DNA of 64,000 nt, taken from Tricholoma matsutake. Its lineage: Eukaryota > Basidiomycota > Agaricomycetes > Agaricales > Tricholomataceae. How positions within the stretch are numbered: the stretch's first letter is position 1; each line of letters starts with the position of its first letter. The notes below the pieces were generated by a model. The model was given only the letters and a program-made list of their open reading frames with translations. It was not told the DNA's origin and searched no databases. Shown here piece by piece: positions 22,760 through 34,445 of the stretch. The stretch covers positions 4,092,001-4,156,000 of the forward strand of contig AP026544.2 in assembly GCA_026075535.2 (NCBI GenBank), in the 5' to 3' direction. A program made the translations under genes and the position numbers.

Positions 22760-23759
22760 CTAGACCCATAGAATGCATCATTGATTTTTAACCCAGTTCA
22801 CACCAGTGTCATCTGTAATAGCCCACATGACCATTGGAAACAGCCAGCAACAGAGCAGGATACCCATTGGACGTTGTAGGAGCAAGGCTGGTTATCCAGG
22901 TCTGAGTGATGCACGAGATAGCACAGTATTGTTCTTATCAGAGACAGGGGCTGTTGAATGAAGTTATGAGACTGTGATAAGAGTGGGACACTTGGACATC
23001 ATTAGAACTCGTACGCCAGAGGAGGTTTGTGACCAGCTGAGAGTGCACCTTCCCCGTTAGACCACAACACGCGATGGCCATCAGCACTGTCAGATGTATG
23101 GACCCATAATGCTGTCTGGTGCTCTAATGTCTCAAGTCCTAAGAGAAATGTGTTAGATGCTGGAAATTTATATTCGAGGCTATGCACCAAGTAGCTCTGC
23201 AAGCAGTGGACAGCGCCACCTGTTTTCCTGTCATGTTAAAGTCCACAAATGCCATATGAAGCACATTTTACCAGAACCAAACACTTGGCATCACACTTAT
23301 TGCCAGTTCTGATTCAGACAATCTTTGTTGTTTTGCATCAAGTCAATGTCTGCAGTTGTCTGTTACATAGGGTTAATAAAACCAGTCTTTGGAGTTGTTG
23401 GCAAGGATTGTGAGCAGCCGGGATTGGAGAACCATGCTCAGGTTGACTTCAACTGCAAGGACTCTGGTGTATTGGATGGATGCAGTGGCAGTGACATATC
23501 TTGAATCTGAAGAAGCAAGATTGTTGGTGGACAGCTATGTTCACCTTCATCACTGTCAGGCACTGTGGACTTTGTCGAAAGTCTGTGTCTGCAATGCACC
23601 ATGAGGTGGATGTTGTCAGAACTAGTGGCCAGACTCTTTTATCTCCCTCATCATATATTTCTTGAACCTGTACTTACATCAAAATATTTACTGCCCTCCA
23701 CTTCATGTACCATTGCTGAAAGAAATCAAAGTGAGAACTGTGTGATAGTGAAGTGTGAC

Positions 23760-24343
23760 CACTTGTCAGGTCTGATGCGTGGTGTGCAGGCGATGAATGG
23801 GGCAACGAGTGGGTGATGAGCAGGCATTGACTGCAAAAACTGTTCCACAATAACCTTCTCGTTATCCAGATGCAGAACCAGTCCAGTAGACTTTTTGGGA
23901 CTTAATCTGCTGAAATTAGGTTTTGCAGGGAAATCAACATGTTAAATATAGAAATAGCTGAGCAAAGACCCTTCACAGTTTTGGTGCAGAACCGGTCCAG
24001 TAGACTTTTTGGGACTTAATCTGCCGAAATCAGGTTTTGCAGGGAAATTGACATGTTAAGTATAGAAATGGCTGATGTAATGGGACTGCAGCCCAAATTC
24101 AGACCGAGTTTTGCGTCTATATCAGTATGAATTGTGTTGGCATTGCTCCAAAACTACGTCGGCATGTATGCTACAAACCATTTACAGCACGGATTCCTAC
24201 ATAATAAATCCAGTAAGTCTCTCAAATCTTTTTCTGGCACATAGGCTGCCAACACATTTTGCAGGGCTTCCTATATATTACATGCGGTAATACCTGCTGG
24301 ATATCCATTTAGGCGGTGCCTATATTTTGAAATCCCTGAAGTG
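23760..24343 (-). repeat. Right long terminal inverted repeat of the CACTA-like element
   Basis: Inverse partner of 20420-20955, with small insertions such as tgctacaaaccatttacagc near 24170. The outer 40 bp match the left end closely. Confidence 0.88.
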
Positions 24344-24346
24344 TAA

Positions 24347-24914
24347 GTGAATGAGTTTCAAAGTTGTTGCCTGTTGTTGTCCACATTGGTCGTCGTAAAG
24401 GCGGGTTCCAAAGGTAAGGAGCCATTTTCGTAGGCCTCTGCACCGCTTCAAAGAAAACACGTGTCGTTGGCCTCGCCGACGACTATACACATTACTCATC
24501 CATTCTCTGTGCCGCCTCGGCTGGGTGCTAAAGTTTACCAGAGGCCTCATCGGAGGATGAACTTGACACAGGGAATGTTTCACCTAGTGCTGCTTTCCTT
24601 CATCTCCCTATCTTGTCATCAAGCAGCACAGGTGAGTGCGCGGCAGTGCACCGCACACCAATCCAAGCTAATGGCATTCTCACTTTTCAAAGTAGTTGGC
24701 TCTCGTGGCTTCGCCACTCGTGCATTCCTGTTCTACAAACAGAGACTACTTTTCATTGTGAGACTTCATTTTTACCTTGGGCATCTCGCATGAAAACTTA
24801 TTGTTCACTTTTTACAGGATTCAACTGCCTATTCATTGATTTGCTGGTAACCAGTTGAATCATAAAAGTGAGCTTCGTTCTTGGATGATCTTTGTGGTCC
24901 TCACACAGAGAATC
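24347..24914. other. No confident gene; possible host fragment
   Basis: A frame near 24540-24630 starts MNLTQGMFHLVLLSFISLS, hydrophobic like a signal peptide, followed by a donor-like caggtgagt at 24629. No downstream exon or homology could be supported. Bases 24910-24914 (gaatc) are the left duplication of the chromovirus. Confidence 0.3.
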
Positions 24915-25333
24915 TGTAAGGGGACTAAGGGGGTGCCCTGTGTGTTTTTCCTATTTTTTATGTTCGTCCCATATTTTTCCCCACCTCATTTCCTTCTATT
25001 CTTCATTTTCTATGATTTTTCCGGATTTTATTACTAATTTTCCCTTGCTATCATGTTTGTATATGTTTTATATTTAGAGGCGGAGTACCCCTTCTGACAC
25101 ATACCCCTTGGTATGATGTCATTCGGCGGCCTTGATCCGCCTATCTCCGCCTTTTTCTATTTTTAGGTTATATTTGATTTTTGTCGTCTTCACATATACT
25201 GGGCATCAGCAAGGGGATCCTTAGAGTTTTCTCTTCGGATTTCCCTTTGCTAGGTGCGCCCCCAATGCCTGTATTATGTAGTATAATTTTAACTTCGGAT
25301 TTCCCTTTGCTAGAGGCTTAGGTTGCCCTTATA
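24915..25333 (+). repeat. 5' LTR of chromovirus copy C
   Basis: TGTAAGGGG to CCCTTATA. It lacks a 7-bp stretch (gacactt) that is present in the 3' LTR near 30682. No convincing primer-binding site could be matched to a tRNA in the bases following it. Confidence 0.93.
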
Positions 25334-25499
25334 GTAGAAAACTCTCCCCTAAGGCCCGAAAATCGCGAACGCGCTGCCCAAAATAGGCAGGTATGGACTG
25401 GACAACGCTTCCCAAAGCTCCACAGAGTCCCTACACACCGTTCCAGATACTCTCGCCTTTATTGCGCCGCCATTTTCGGCAAACGCGCTCCCTAGCGAC

Positions 25500-26618
25500 A
25501 TGGACGCATCAGAACGCTTCGACGCGCTTGAAAGCGATGTTTCCGGAATGCGCGCGCAAATCGACTCGCTTAAATCTACGATTGAAAACTTCGTTAGGAC
25601 CCTCCAGGCTAACCCTACGACTAATAGTTCCCCCTTCACGACTCCAAGCGCACCCAACAACGATGTTTTGCCAAACGCGTCCACTAAGGAACGTGCCCAG
25701 ATCAAACCGTCCCCCCCCGCCGAATTTAATGGTGCACGTGCGCAGGGACGTGCATTCCTTAATTCCTGTGAGTTATACATTAGTCTCCAGTCGCATCAAT
25801 TCATCGATGAGGCTGCAAAAATTTATTGGGCCTTCACATACATGAAATCTGAACGCGCCTATCTCTATGTGGACCGTATCCTACGTCAAACTAAAGAACT
25901 TGGTTCTCTACCTTTCTCCACTTGGGGTGACTTTCGAGCTGAGTTCGTATGCCACTTCTGCCCCCTCAATGAACGCCACTGAGCAGTGACACGACTTGAG
26001 TCATCCACTTACCACCAGGGACGTCGATCCGTGGACGACTATATCGATGAGTTCAAGGATTTGGTGGACATGGCAGGGTATGGGAGTGGGTTACCAGTGG
26101 TGGTGAAGTTCCGACGGGGACTCAACCGAGAAATTCAGGACCAGATTGCACAGATGTTGGAAGGGCGCCCAGCGGACGATGATATCCTTGCTTGGTATGA
26201 AGCTGCTTCACTCTGTGACGAGAACCGACTCACAAATGCGGCGTTTAATGCTGCATTCCGTGCTCCAACTACCACTCATACACCCTACACCTTCAATCGA
26301 AGCCTCCCCCGCCCTAACCCCATTCCTGCTCGTCAAACTCCCACACCAGCCGTCAATATCCCAGTACCAATGGATGTTGATGCAGCCCGCAGCCGTGCAC
26401 GTAAGTTGGATCTCTGCTACCTTTGTGGGGAACCTGGACACAGGGCTGGAGCGTGTCCCCATTGTCAGGATATCCGCATGCTCACCCCCAAGGGACGAGA
26501 CGAACTCCTGCAAGATCTGTTGGCACTTGTAGATGTTGAGGAAGCGAAGGATCAAGTTGCAGAGGAGGTTAAGCTGGAAGTTGTAGAGGAGCAGGATTTT
26601 CCTATTCGCAGCGAGTGA
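25500..26618 (+). pseudogene. Chromovirus copy C gag with in-frame UGA
   Basis: From ATG 25500, gag has an N-terminal amphipathic helix (ALESDVSGMRAQIDSLKSTI), the capsid-like domain (LNSCELYISLQSHQF, IYWAFTYMKSERA, TWGDFRAEF; then YHQGRRSVDDYIDEFKDL) and a CCHC knuckle CYLCGEPGHRAGAC near 26415. A TGA at 25980-25982 splits it between NERH and AVTRLES. The same TGA exists in copies A and B. It ends at TGA 26616-26618, overlapping pol in the -1 frame. Either UGA is read through or the family is non-autonomous for gag. Confidence 0.85.
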
Positions 26619-26623
26619 ATCAT

Positions 26624-29600
26624 ATGCCCTCACTGCCTGTCCATAACCGCTTTGAAGTCTTGTCAGTTGAATCCCTGGAGAATGAATCCATTTCTGTGAC
26701 TGCTCCCCTCTCTGACCCTTCGAAGTTGGCTAAAGACGTACCTGCTCTCCCCATCTCTCCTTCTACTCCACGTCCCAAAATTAAATCATGGGAGCGTAAA
26801 CTACCACGCAAGTATATTGTGGCATCCACTCCCTCTGCACATTCCTTAAACCTAGCCATCGAACTGCAGACGACCGACACTGGACAGATACTCGGTGTCT
26901 CTGCACTCCTGGACTCTGGTGCGACTGGTCTCTTCATCGATTCCCATCTGGTACAACAACATCGTGTAAATACTCGCTCACTCTCACGTCCGATACCTGT
27001 ATATAACGTGGATGGATCCCCAAATGAAGCTGGTGCCATCCGAGAGGTTGCAGACCTGGTTCTCCGTTACAAAGATCATAGTGAGCGTGCCCTTTTTGCT
27101 GTCACTCAATTAGGAAAGCAAAAGGTGATTTTGGGATATCCATGGCTTCGAGACCATAACCCAGAGGTCGACTGGCGCACCGGGGAGGTTACCATGAGCC
27201 GATGTCCATCCCGCTGTCGGACGTGTTTCACAGAAGCCAGGCAAGAACGTCGTGGACAGAAGGCGGCAATACGACGAACTCAGAAGTGTCGTGCTGGACC
27301 CCTGCCTATACCTGAAGTAGAATTGGAAGGGGTTCCTGATCTAATGCCGGACTCGGATGATGATGATGAGGACCCAGAGGAAGTGGAGGAGGGTGATCGG
27401 ATCTTCTACACTGCGATTCGCTCATCGCATGAGGTGTGTGCCACATCGAACATATCCCAACGCCTCGCCGAGGCCTTCCACAAAAACAACGCTGCTAAAT
27501 CCTCTACTAACTCCTTACTCCCTCATCTCCATGAGTTTGAAGACGTGTTCTCCAAGGAGTCATTCGACTCTCTTCCTGCACATAAGCCATGGGATCACAC
27601 CATTGAACTCACCCCCGGCGCAACCCCTTCATCCTGCAAGGTCTATCCTCTCTCTCCGGAGGAACAACGGCAGCTTGACCAGTTCATCGACGAGCACCTG
27701 GCCTCTGGACGTATTCGACCATCGAAGTCACCCATGGCCTCTCCCTTTTTCTTTGTCAAGAAGAAGGATGGCTCACTTCGACCGGTTCAAGACTACAGAA
27801 GACTCAACAACATCACGGTCAAAAATCGCTACCCACTACCCCTCATCTCTGAACTCGTAAACCAGCTCCGTGGAGCCCGATACTTCACCAAGCTCGATGT
27901 CCGTTGGGGCTATAATAATGTGAGGATAAAGGAGGGAGATGAGTGGAAGGCAGCCTTTCGTACCAACCATGGTCTTTTTGAACCGCTTGTCATGTTCTTT
28001 GGCCTTACTAATAGCCCTGCCACCTTTCAGACCATGATGAACGACATCTTCCATGACCTCATCCTCGAAGGCGTTGTCTGCATCTATCTCGACGACATCC
28101 TCATCTTCACTCGCACGGTTGAAGAGCACCGTCGCATCACGCGCCTCGTCCTAGAGCGACTTCGACGGTACAAACTCTACCTTCGTCAGGACAAATGCGA
28201 GTTCGAAAGGACCAAGATCGAGTACCTCGGCCTGATTATCTCGGAGGGTCAAGTGGAGATGGATCCTATCAAGGTAAATGGGGTCACAGCTTGGCCTACG
28301 CCCATGAACAAGAAGGAGGTGCAGTCTTTCCTGGGCTTCATCAATTTTTATCGGCGTTTTATCAAGGATTTCTCACATCATGCATGACCGCTGTTCGACT
28401 TGACAGGAAAGGAGGCATGGAGGTGGGATAATGCACAACAGGAGGCGTTCAAAAAGCTTAAGGAGATGGTCACTTCCGCTCCGATCCTTACCTTTGCTGA
28501 CGATTCGCGTCCTTTTCGTGTAGAAGCCGACAGTTCTGACTTTGCGACGGGCGCTGTGTTGTCTCAGCAGTCTCCGGAGGACCAGAAGTGGCATCCTGTT
28601 GTGTTCTACTCCAAAAGCCTTAGTGCTGTAGAGAGAAACTACGAGATCCATGACAAGGAGATGTTGGCGATAATGCGTGCGCTTGAGGAGTGGCGACACT
28701 TCCTCGAGGGTGCCCAACACAAGGTGGAAATTTGGACGGATCACAAGAACCTCGAGTACTTCATGACGGCCAAGAAATTGAACCGTCGTCAAGCTCGTTG
28801 GTCCCTGTATCTATCTAGATTCGACTTCTCCTTGCACCACCGTCCGGGTCGCAGCATGGGGAAGACCGATGCCCTATCCCGACGTGCAGACCATGGGGAT
28901 GGCAGCGGTGACAACCAAAACATTGTGCTGTTGCAGCCAGACCTGTTCACCATTCGGGCACTGGAAGGCATCGTACCCCAGGGCGAGGAGCGGGACATTC
29001 TACGTGACATTCGTCGCGCAAACCGTAGCGGTTTACATGAGGATGTTGTCGCCCGAGCTGTTAAAGAACTGAGGAAGGGATCGACCCTTTCCTTACGTGC
29101 GGCAGAGTGGGCTGAAAAGGAGGACTTGTTGTATTTCAGGGATCGCATCTATGTTCCCAATGACCCAGACCTTCGCCGGCGCATCATATCCCAACACCAT
29201 GACTCACAGATTGCTGGCCACCCCGGACGCTGGAAGACCTTGGAGCTCACCTCACGGAACTATTGGTGGCCACAAATGTCACGGCTCATTGGTCAGTATT
29301 GTCGCACTTGTGACCTTTGCTTACGCACCAAGGTCCCTCGTCGCAAGCCTATTGGTGAGCTACACCCTCTTCCTGTTCCAGAGAGTCGTTGGGATGTCGT
29401 CAGCGTCGACTTTGTGGTGGAATTGCCAGAGTCAAACGGGTTTGATGCGGTGATGTGCACAGTTGACTCAGTGGGAAAACGCGCTCACTTCATTCCCACT
29501 CACACCACTGTCAGTGCCCTAGGTGCCGCTCGACTCTACCTCCACCACGTGTGGAAGTTACATGGACTTCCTGGTGCCTTCCTCTCGGATCGTGGCCCTC

Positions 29601-30517
29601 AGTTCATGGCAGAGTTCACTCGTGAGCTGTACCGACTCCTGGGGATCAAACTCCTCGCTTCAACTGCTTATCACCCACAAACTGATGGCCAGACGGAGCG
29701 AGTCAACCAGGAACTGGAGCAGTACATCCGCCTCTTTGTCAATGAACGCCAGGACGATTGGGATGATCTCCTTCCTTTGGCCAAGTTCGGATACAACAAC
29801 CATGTCCATGCTTCCACTCAACAGACCCCTTTCCTCTTAGACACTGGACGACATCCACGCATGGGATTTGAACCTCGCCAAACTCCCTCACACATCGAGA
29901 CAGTGAATGAGTTCACAGAATGCATGAGGGATAGCTTGGAGGAGGCAAGGGCAGCCTTAGCAAAGGCGAAGGACGACATGGCGCGATTTTACAACCAGCG
30001 CCACTCCCCAACCCCTCAGTACAAGGTTGGTGATCAAGTTTATCTTGACTCCAGTGACATCTCCACTACACGTCCATCCAAGAAACTCGCTCATCGCTTC
30101 TTGGGACCTTTCCCCATTGTCAAGTGCGTTGGAACACATGCCTATCGTCTACGCCTCCCAGCCTCCATGTCCAGACTCCATCCCGTCTTCCATGTCGTCA
30201 AATTGCTTCCAGCTCCCCCAGATCCGTTCCCGGGACGCCATTCACACCCACCACCACCACCTACAGTGATCGAGGGAGAACCCCAATATGAAGTCGAGTC
30301 AATCTTGGACAGCTGTTTGCGTCGAGGAAAACTCCAGTATTTGGTACATTGGAAGGGTTATGGGTATGAGGAGAACTCATGGGTCGAAGAGTCTGACGTA
30401 AATGCCCCTCGGTTAATCAAGGAATTCCACCGACGGCACACTGCTGCACCGCGTCGCATTCAAGTCACGGACTTTGGTCGTATACGATTTCGAATGCATC
30501 GGGGCGATGCATCTTAG
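26624..30517 (+). pseudogene. Chromovirus copy C pol (PR-RT-RH-IN-chromodomain) with one stop
   Basis: Protease has ALLDSGATGLFID (26910). RT has [21 protein letters not shown] and YLDDILIF (28085). RNase H starts at about 28450 (VEADSSDFATGAVLSQ; EIHDKEMLAI). Integrase has the HHCC zinc region (HHDSQIAGH ... CRTCDLC, 29200-29325) and a core with VSVDFVVEL, LSDRGPQF and GQTERVNQELEQ. A C-terminal chromodomain (EVESILDS, LVHWKGYG, NSWVEESD; about 30290-30430) can direct insertion into heterochromatin. One TGA at 28385-28387 interrupts the frame between HHA and PLFDLTG, where related elements have arginine, so CGA to TGA is likely. Otherwise the 1,297-codon frame is open. Confidence 0.93.
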
Positions 30518-30528
30518 AGAGGGGGTGA

Positions 30529-30954
30529 TGTAAGGGGACTAAGGGGGTGCCCTGTGTGTTTTTCCTATTTTTTATGTTTGTCCCATATTTTTCCCCACCT
30601 CATTTCCTTCTATTCTTCATTTTCTATGATTTTTCCGAATTTTATTACTAATTTTCCCTTGCTATCATGTTTGTATATGTTGACACTTTTATATTTAGAG
30701 GCGGAGTACCCCTTCCGACACATACCCCTTGGTATGATGTCATTCGGCAGCCTTGATCCGCCTATCTCCGCCTTTTTCTATTTTTAGGTTATATTTGATT
30801 TTTGTCGTCTTCACATATACTGGGCATCAGCAAGGGGATCCTTAGAGTTTTCTCTTCGGATTTCCCTTTGCTAGGTGCGCCCCCAATGCCTGTATTATGT
30901 AGTATAATTTTAACTTCGGATTTCCCTTTGCTAGAGGCTTAGGTTGCCCTTATA
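30529..30954 (+). repeat. 3' LTR of chromovirus copy C
   Basis: 426 bp, the family's usual length, followed by the duplication gaatc at 30955-30959. Confidence 0.94.
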
Positions 30955-31100
30955 GAATCCAGGTTTGCTCAATCGTTTGAGCTATCATCAAGTTTTCTTC
31001 TTGCGACCCTCCCACCTCTCCCATATCTTTTTGTCTTGTATTTTTTGTGTACAGTCTCGTACCTAGTCTTATAGTTCCGTAGCTCCATCGCCTTCTAGTC

Positions 31101-31153
31101 AGTCTCGTAGCTCCATCGCCCAATCAATTTTGGGGTCCGTCTAGTGTGGACCT
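31101..31153 (+). repeat. Left direct repeat of the Ngaro-like element
   Basis: 53 bp matching 34446-34498 with three differences; this copy has the CA/TG states where the right copy keeps CG. Confidence 0.8.
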
Positions 31154-31210
31154 GTTGGTATTCGATTCGATATTGAAGCTCGAGACCACTATGCAAAAAA
31201 GCCTTACCAC

Positions 31211-31447
31211 ATGGATGATCATCATGAACTCAATCTTCCTCTTCTCGCCCAGCTTCTTCAATCTGGGAAACCTCGTCCTCCGGCTCGGGGTTCAAAACGT
31301 CCTGCTTCATTCACTCCAAGTGCTAGCACTTTGTCTAAATGTTCAGAGACCCCTTGCCGAAATTGGAGCCTGGGCATATGTACAACAGATCCTTGTCTGA
31401 ATCGGCGTAAGCATGGGATCTGCTGTGTTTGCAGCGAAAATCACTGA
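31211..31447 (+). pseudogene. Ngaro-like ORF1 end with Cys/His zinc region
   Basis: The frame ends with CRNWSLGICTTDPC, then RRKHGICCVCSENH, a Cys/His cluster like that of the gag-like protein in fungal tyrosine-recombinase elements. TGA at 31445-31447 stands where the next codons (AR D) continue in frame, consistent with CGA to TGA. The N-terminal part is not identifiable. Confidence 0.55.
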
Positions 31448-33388
31448 GCCCGAGACAATGCCTCCTGCTTCACTACTCTCCAAGCTCGCTATTGAACAGG
31501 AGTTTGCAAACATTCATGACAAAACCTCTTCATTTTTAAAGCATGGCCCACACTCATTAGCGTCTTCGGACAGCTGCAAAAGAAAAGCAGATCAAGACAT
31601 TGTCGTGCCCCGTTATCATCGTCAATTTGCCTGGTCGGATCGTCCTGCCAAACAACAGTTATCACCTGCCGCACTCTACACCAAAACTGTGCCACCACTT
31701 GCATCTCCTCCTCCTCATCTTCTGAATGACCCAATCATTCAACGATCTCTCCATTCCCTGGGAGACGCTGTCAAAGTCAAAACACCTTTCAATGTTGATA
31801 GATTCGAGTCACTACTTGTTGATCATCCTAACCAGCCATTTGTTCGCTCAGTCATGAAAGGTCTACGGGAAGGATTTTGGCCATTTGATGAGGGGGATTG
31901 GAAACTGGAGCTGGAGGAAGTTATTGGTAACTATTCCACTGGAGAGCCAGACCTCGAGGCTATTCACGCTTTCTGCGACAAAGAACTTTTAGCAGGTCGA
32001 TGGTCTGATCCTTTACCGAACACAGAGCTTCTTCCTGGGATGAAAATTTCTCCCATGTTTGTAGTCTGGCAGAATCAAAAACCCCGTGTTGTTACAGATC
32101 ACTCTGCCTCCGGTTTAAACGATGGAATTCCTTGTTCAGAAGCAAAGGTTAGATATGATGACATGCACCCATTCGGGCAAACCCTTCGTGATGCTCGTGC
32201 TGCAAACCCCCACCAACGCATTATCACTTTCAAATCTGACGTCTCATCGGCCTTCCTCAACCTTCCAGCACATCCTATATGGCAACTCCGCCAAGTTGTT
32301 GTTGTGGACGGAGTCTTTTATATAGTTCGTCGACTGGTTGGTGTGCTGTTTCAGGCTTGTTGTGCTGGATTGCGGCCAAGAAATTTGATATTCAGGGTTT
32401 GCATGTATACATGGATGACTTCTTTGGCTGGGATTTCGCCAACAACCTCATCACCTACCATGGTCAACCCCGTCCTCGAAAACAAGTCCAACTCCTCATT
32501 TTCTGGGAGTTTATTTCCTGTCCCTTTGAAGATCGTAAACAAGAACATGGTGAACAACTCAAAATTATCGGATTCTGGGTTGACGCTCTTCAGGGTACCA
32601 TCTCCCTTTCACCTTATTCCATTACAGATATTATTGAAAAAATTCATACTTTCCTCAATACACCCAATCGCAGTCCCGCACTCCGTGACTGGCAGCGCCT
32701 CGCTGGTCATCTTAATTGGCTTTTAAACGTACTACCTTGGGGACGTCCGGCTCTAACAGAATTGTACCGAAAGACTAGTGGCAAAAATCACCCATATGCG
32801 GCAATTCCAATCAATGCGACTGTCATATCGGACCTTACCTGGTTGACATCTGTCATTCCACGGTCGACCGGTATCCATTTGATTGATGCGGGTATTTGGT
32901 CCGACGATGAAGCAGATTTTGTTGCATGGACCGATGCAAGCCTTAAACTTGCTGCTGCCTTCGTGTATGCTGGTAATGCATTTGTATATCCCCTCAAATC
33001 ACCTCCCATCAACTCTAAAGACAAAATCGACATCTTCTTCCTTGAACTCATTGCGATTCTATCTGCTATTTTCCATGTCGCATCTTTTCAACATCCTCCC
33101 CGACGCCTGTTAATTTGGACAGACAGTCTTGACTCTGTCGCTGTGCTTAACTCCTTACATGCCACTGAACCACTTCACAATGGACCCCTTCTCGCCATTG
33201 CTGACATCATCCTTTGCTCTGGCATCGATCTTCGTGTTCAACATATCGAAGGGAAAAAGAACATTCGTGCTGACATGCTCTCGCGTCTCCTTTTACAGGA
33301 GTATGCTCACAAATTCCCAGCTGACCGCGTCCGCCTATTCTCACCTCCACGAGATCTTCTGCCGGCGCGATGGAGGGAGCACTTTTAG
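31413..33388 (+). pseudogene. Ngaro-like reverse transcriptase/RNase H, frameshifted
   Basis: First part (31413 to about 32349):  RT N-terminus with FVRSVMKGLREGFWPFD, KPRVVTDHSASGLND, ITFKSDVSSAFLNLP and GVFYIVRRLV. Second part, another frame: VSGLLCWIAAKKFD, catalytic YMDD near 32407, ISCPFEDRKQ, LAGHLNWLLNVLPWGRPAL, then RNase H (VAWTDASLKLAAAFVY, FFLELIAILSA, IWTDSLDSVAVLNSL, KKNIRADMLSR). Between RRLV and WCAVSGLL the expected FG..ASP segment is missing and the frame changes, so a deletion of 3n+1 bases near 32340 has killed RT. Confidence 0.85.
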
Positions 33389-34380
33389 CTGTTCTCGGTG
33401 GACGAGACACATTATCTCGTCCACCGATGGACCTTTCGTCCCTGGATGAACGTGTCCTCCATCTACAGACCAACGCAATCGAAAATTCCACCACTAAAGG
33501 CTATGCCACAGGTGCCCGAGATTACATTCAGTTCTGTCTTGCCCATCATCTTCCTCTTGATCCTACTCCTCAGACCTTAGCTCGTTATATTGCCTACACC
33601 TCACTATTCATCGCATCTGGCCCAAAATATCTAACAGGCATTCGACATTTCCTCCGAGACCTATATCCAGATTTCGATCGCAACCGAGAGCACCCCTTCG
33701 TTAAATCAGCCATCCGTGGTTCCAAGAAAGTCCGTGCAGATCCGATCACACGAAAACTTCCTCTTCGTACCTATCATCTTGAAGCCTTCTTCCATGTTGC
33801 TCACCACACCCATGCATATGACGACCTCCTGTTCATGGTCATCCTTTCATGCTGCTTTTATGCCTGTCACCGCACAGGAGAACTCATCCAGAAGAATGAT
33901 CGCTCACTTTTCGATTGGCGGAAGGTGATCAAGCGTGCATCACTGACTTTCGATGGTCGCCATGCTCAATATCACCTCCCTTACCACAAAGGGGATCCGT
34001 TTTTCCATGGAACAAATATTTTGTTCACCCCACAGCAGGTCGCTGATCCTATTTCTCTCCTCCAGCAATATGTGCAATTTCGAGACCGCCTCCATGGTGC
34101 TCGTGCTACTCTATTCCTACGTGAAAATGGTTCCCACCCTACACGCTCCTGGTTCGATTCCAAATTCTTCACCCTTCTAGATCGTAATTTCGGTGGTCAT
34201 TCTCTGCGTGCGGGGGGCGCGACTTTCTACACCACTCTCGGAGTTCCCGAATCAGTGGTTCAAGCTATCGGTCGTTGGTCATCCATTGCATGGAAACTCT
34301 ACATCCGCGATCATCCTTTAATTTGGGCAGAACAGCAACTTGCGATCATTCGTTATCGCCTTCAGTTCTTACCAACATAA
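33370..34380 (+). CDS. Tyrosine recombinase of the Ngaro-like element, 336 residues
   Basis: An intact frame that overlaps the end of RNase H by 19 bp. It would insert the cDNA circle by site-specific recombination. Catalytic residues of the family are all visible: Arg in ACHRTGEL (about residue 178), His-x-x-Arg in GGHSLRAGG (about 277-280), Trp of GRWSS (about 303) and the nucleophile Tyr in WKLYIRDHP (about 311). The SAM-like N-terminal domain (TTKGYATGARDYIQFC) is also kept. No stop or frame change occurs, unlike in RT next door, so it may still be made or may have been kept by chance. Confidence 0.85.
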   Translation: MEGALLAVLGGRDTLSRPPMDLSSLDERVLHLQTNAIENSTTKGYATGARDYIQFCLAHHLPLDPTPQTLARYIAYTSLFIASGPKYLTGIRHFLRDLYPDFDRNREHPFVKSAIRGSKKVRADPITRKLPLRTYHLEAFFHVAHHTHAYDDLLFMVILSCCFYACHRTGELIQKNDRSLFDWRKVIKRASLTFDGRHAQYHLPYHKGDPFFHGTNILFTPQQVADPISLLQQYVQFRDRLHGARATLFLRENGSHPTRSWFDSKFFTLLDRNFGGHSLRAGGATFYTTLGVPESVVQAIGRWSSIAWKLYIRDHPLIWAEQQLAIIRYRLQFLPT

Positions 34381-34445
34381 CAATTGCTCCTCGCCATCAA
34401 CATTCATCTCACCCACCCCTCCACACACCATCAACAGCACTTTAT

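Larger units (their letters stand above)
20420..24343 (-). mobile_element. CACTA-like (CMC superfamily) DNA transposon, decayed
   Basis: Ends read CACTTCAGGGATTTCAAA at the left and the same in reverse at the right, inside a 3-bp duplication taa (20417-20419 and 24344-24346). CACT ends with a 3-bp duplication fit CACTA. The inverted ends are very long (536 and 584 bp). The minus strand between them holds broken transposase sequence. An hAT-like MITE interrupts it at 21774-22262. Confidence 0.82.
24915..30954 (+). mobile_element. Ty3/Gypsy chromovirus copy C, full length
   Basis: LTRs 24915-25333 (419 bp) and 30529-30954 (426 bp) lie inside a 5-bp duplication gaatc (24910-24914 and 30955-30959). 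Gag and pol fill the interior, pol ends in a chromodomain, and a purine run (agagaggggg) precedes the 3' LTR. The LTRs differ by one 7-bp indel and four substitutions, all at CpG positions. This is a recent insertion damaged mainly by CpG decay. Confidence 0.95.
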
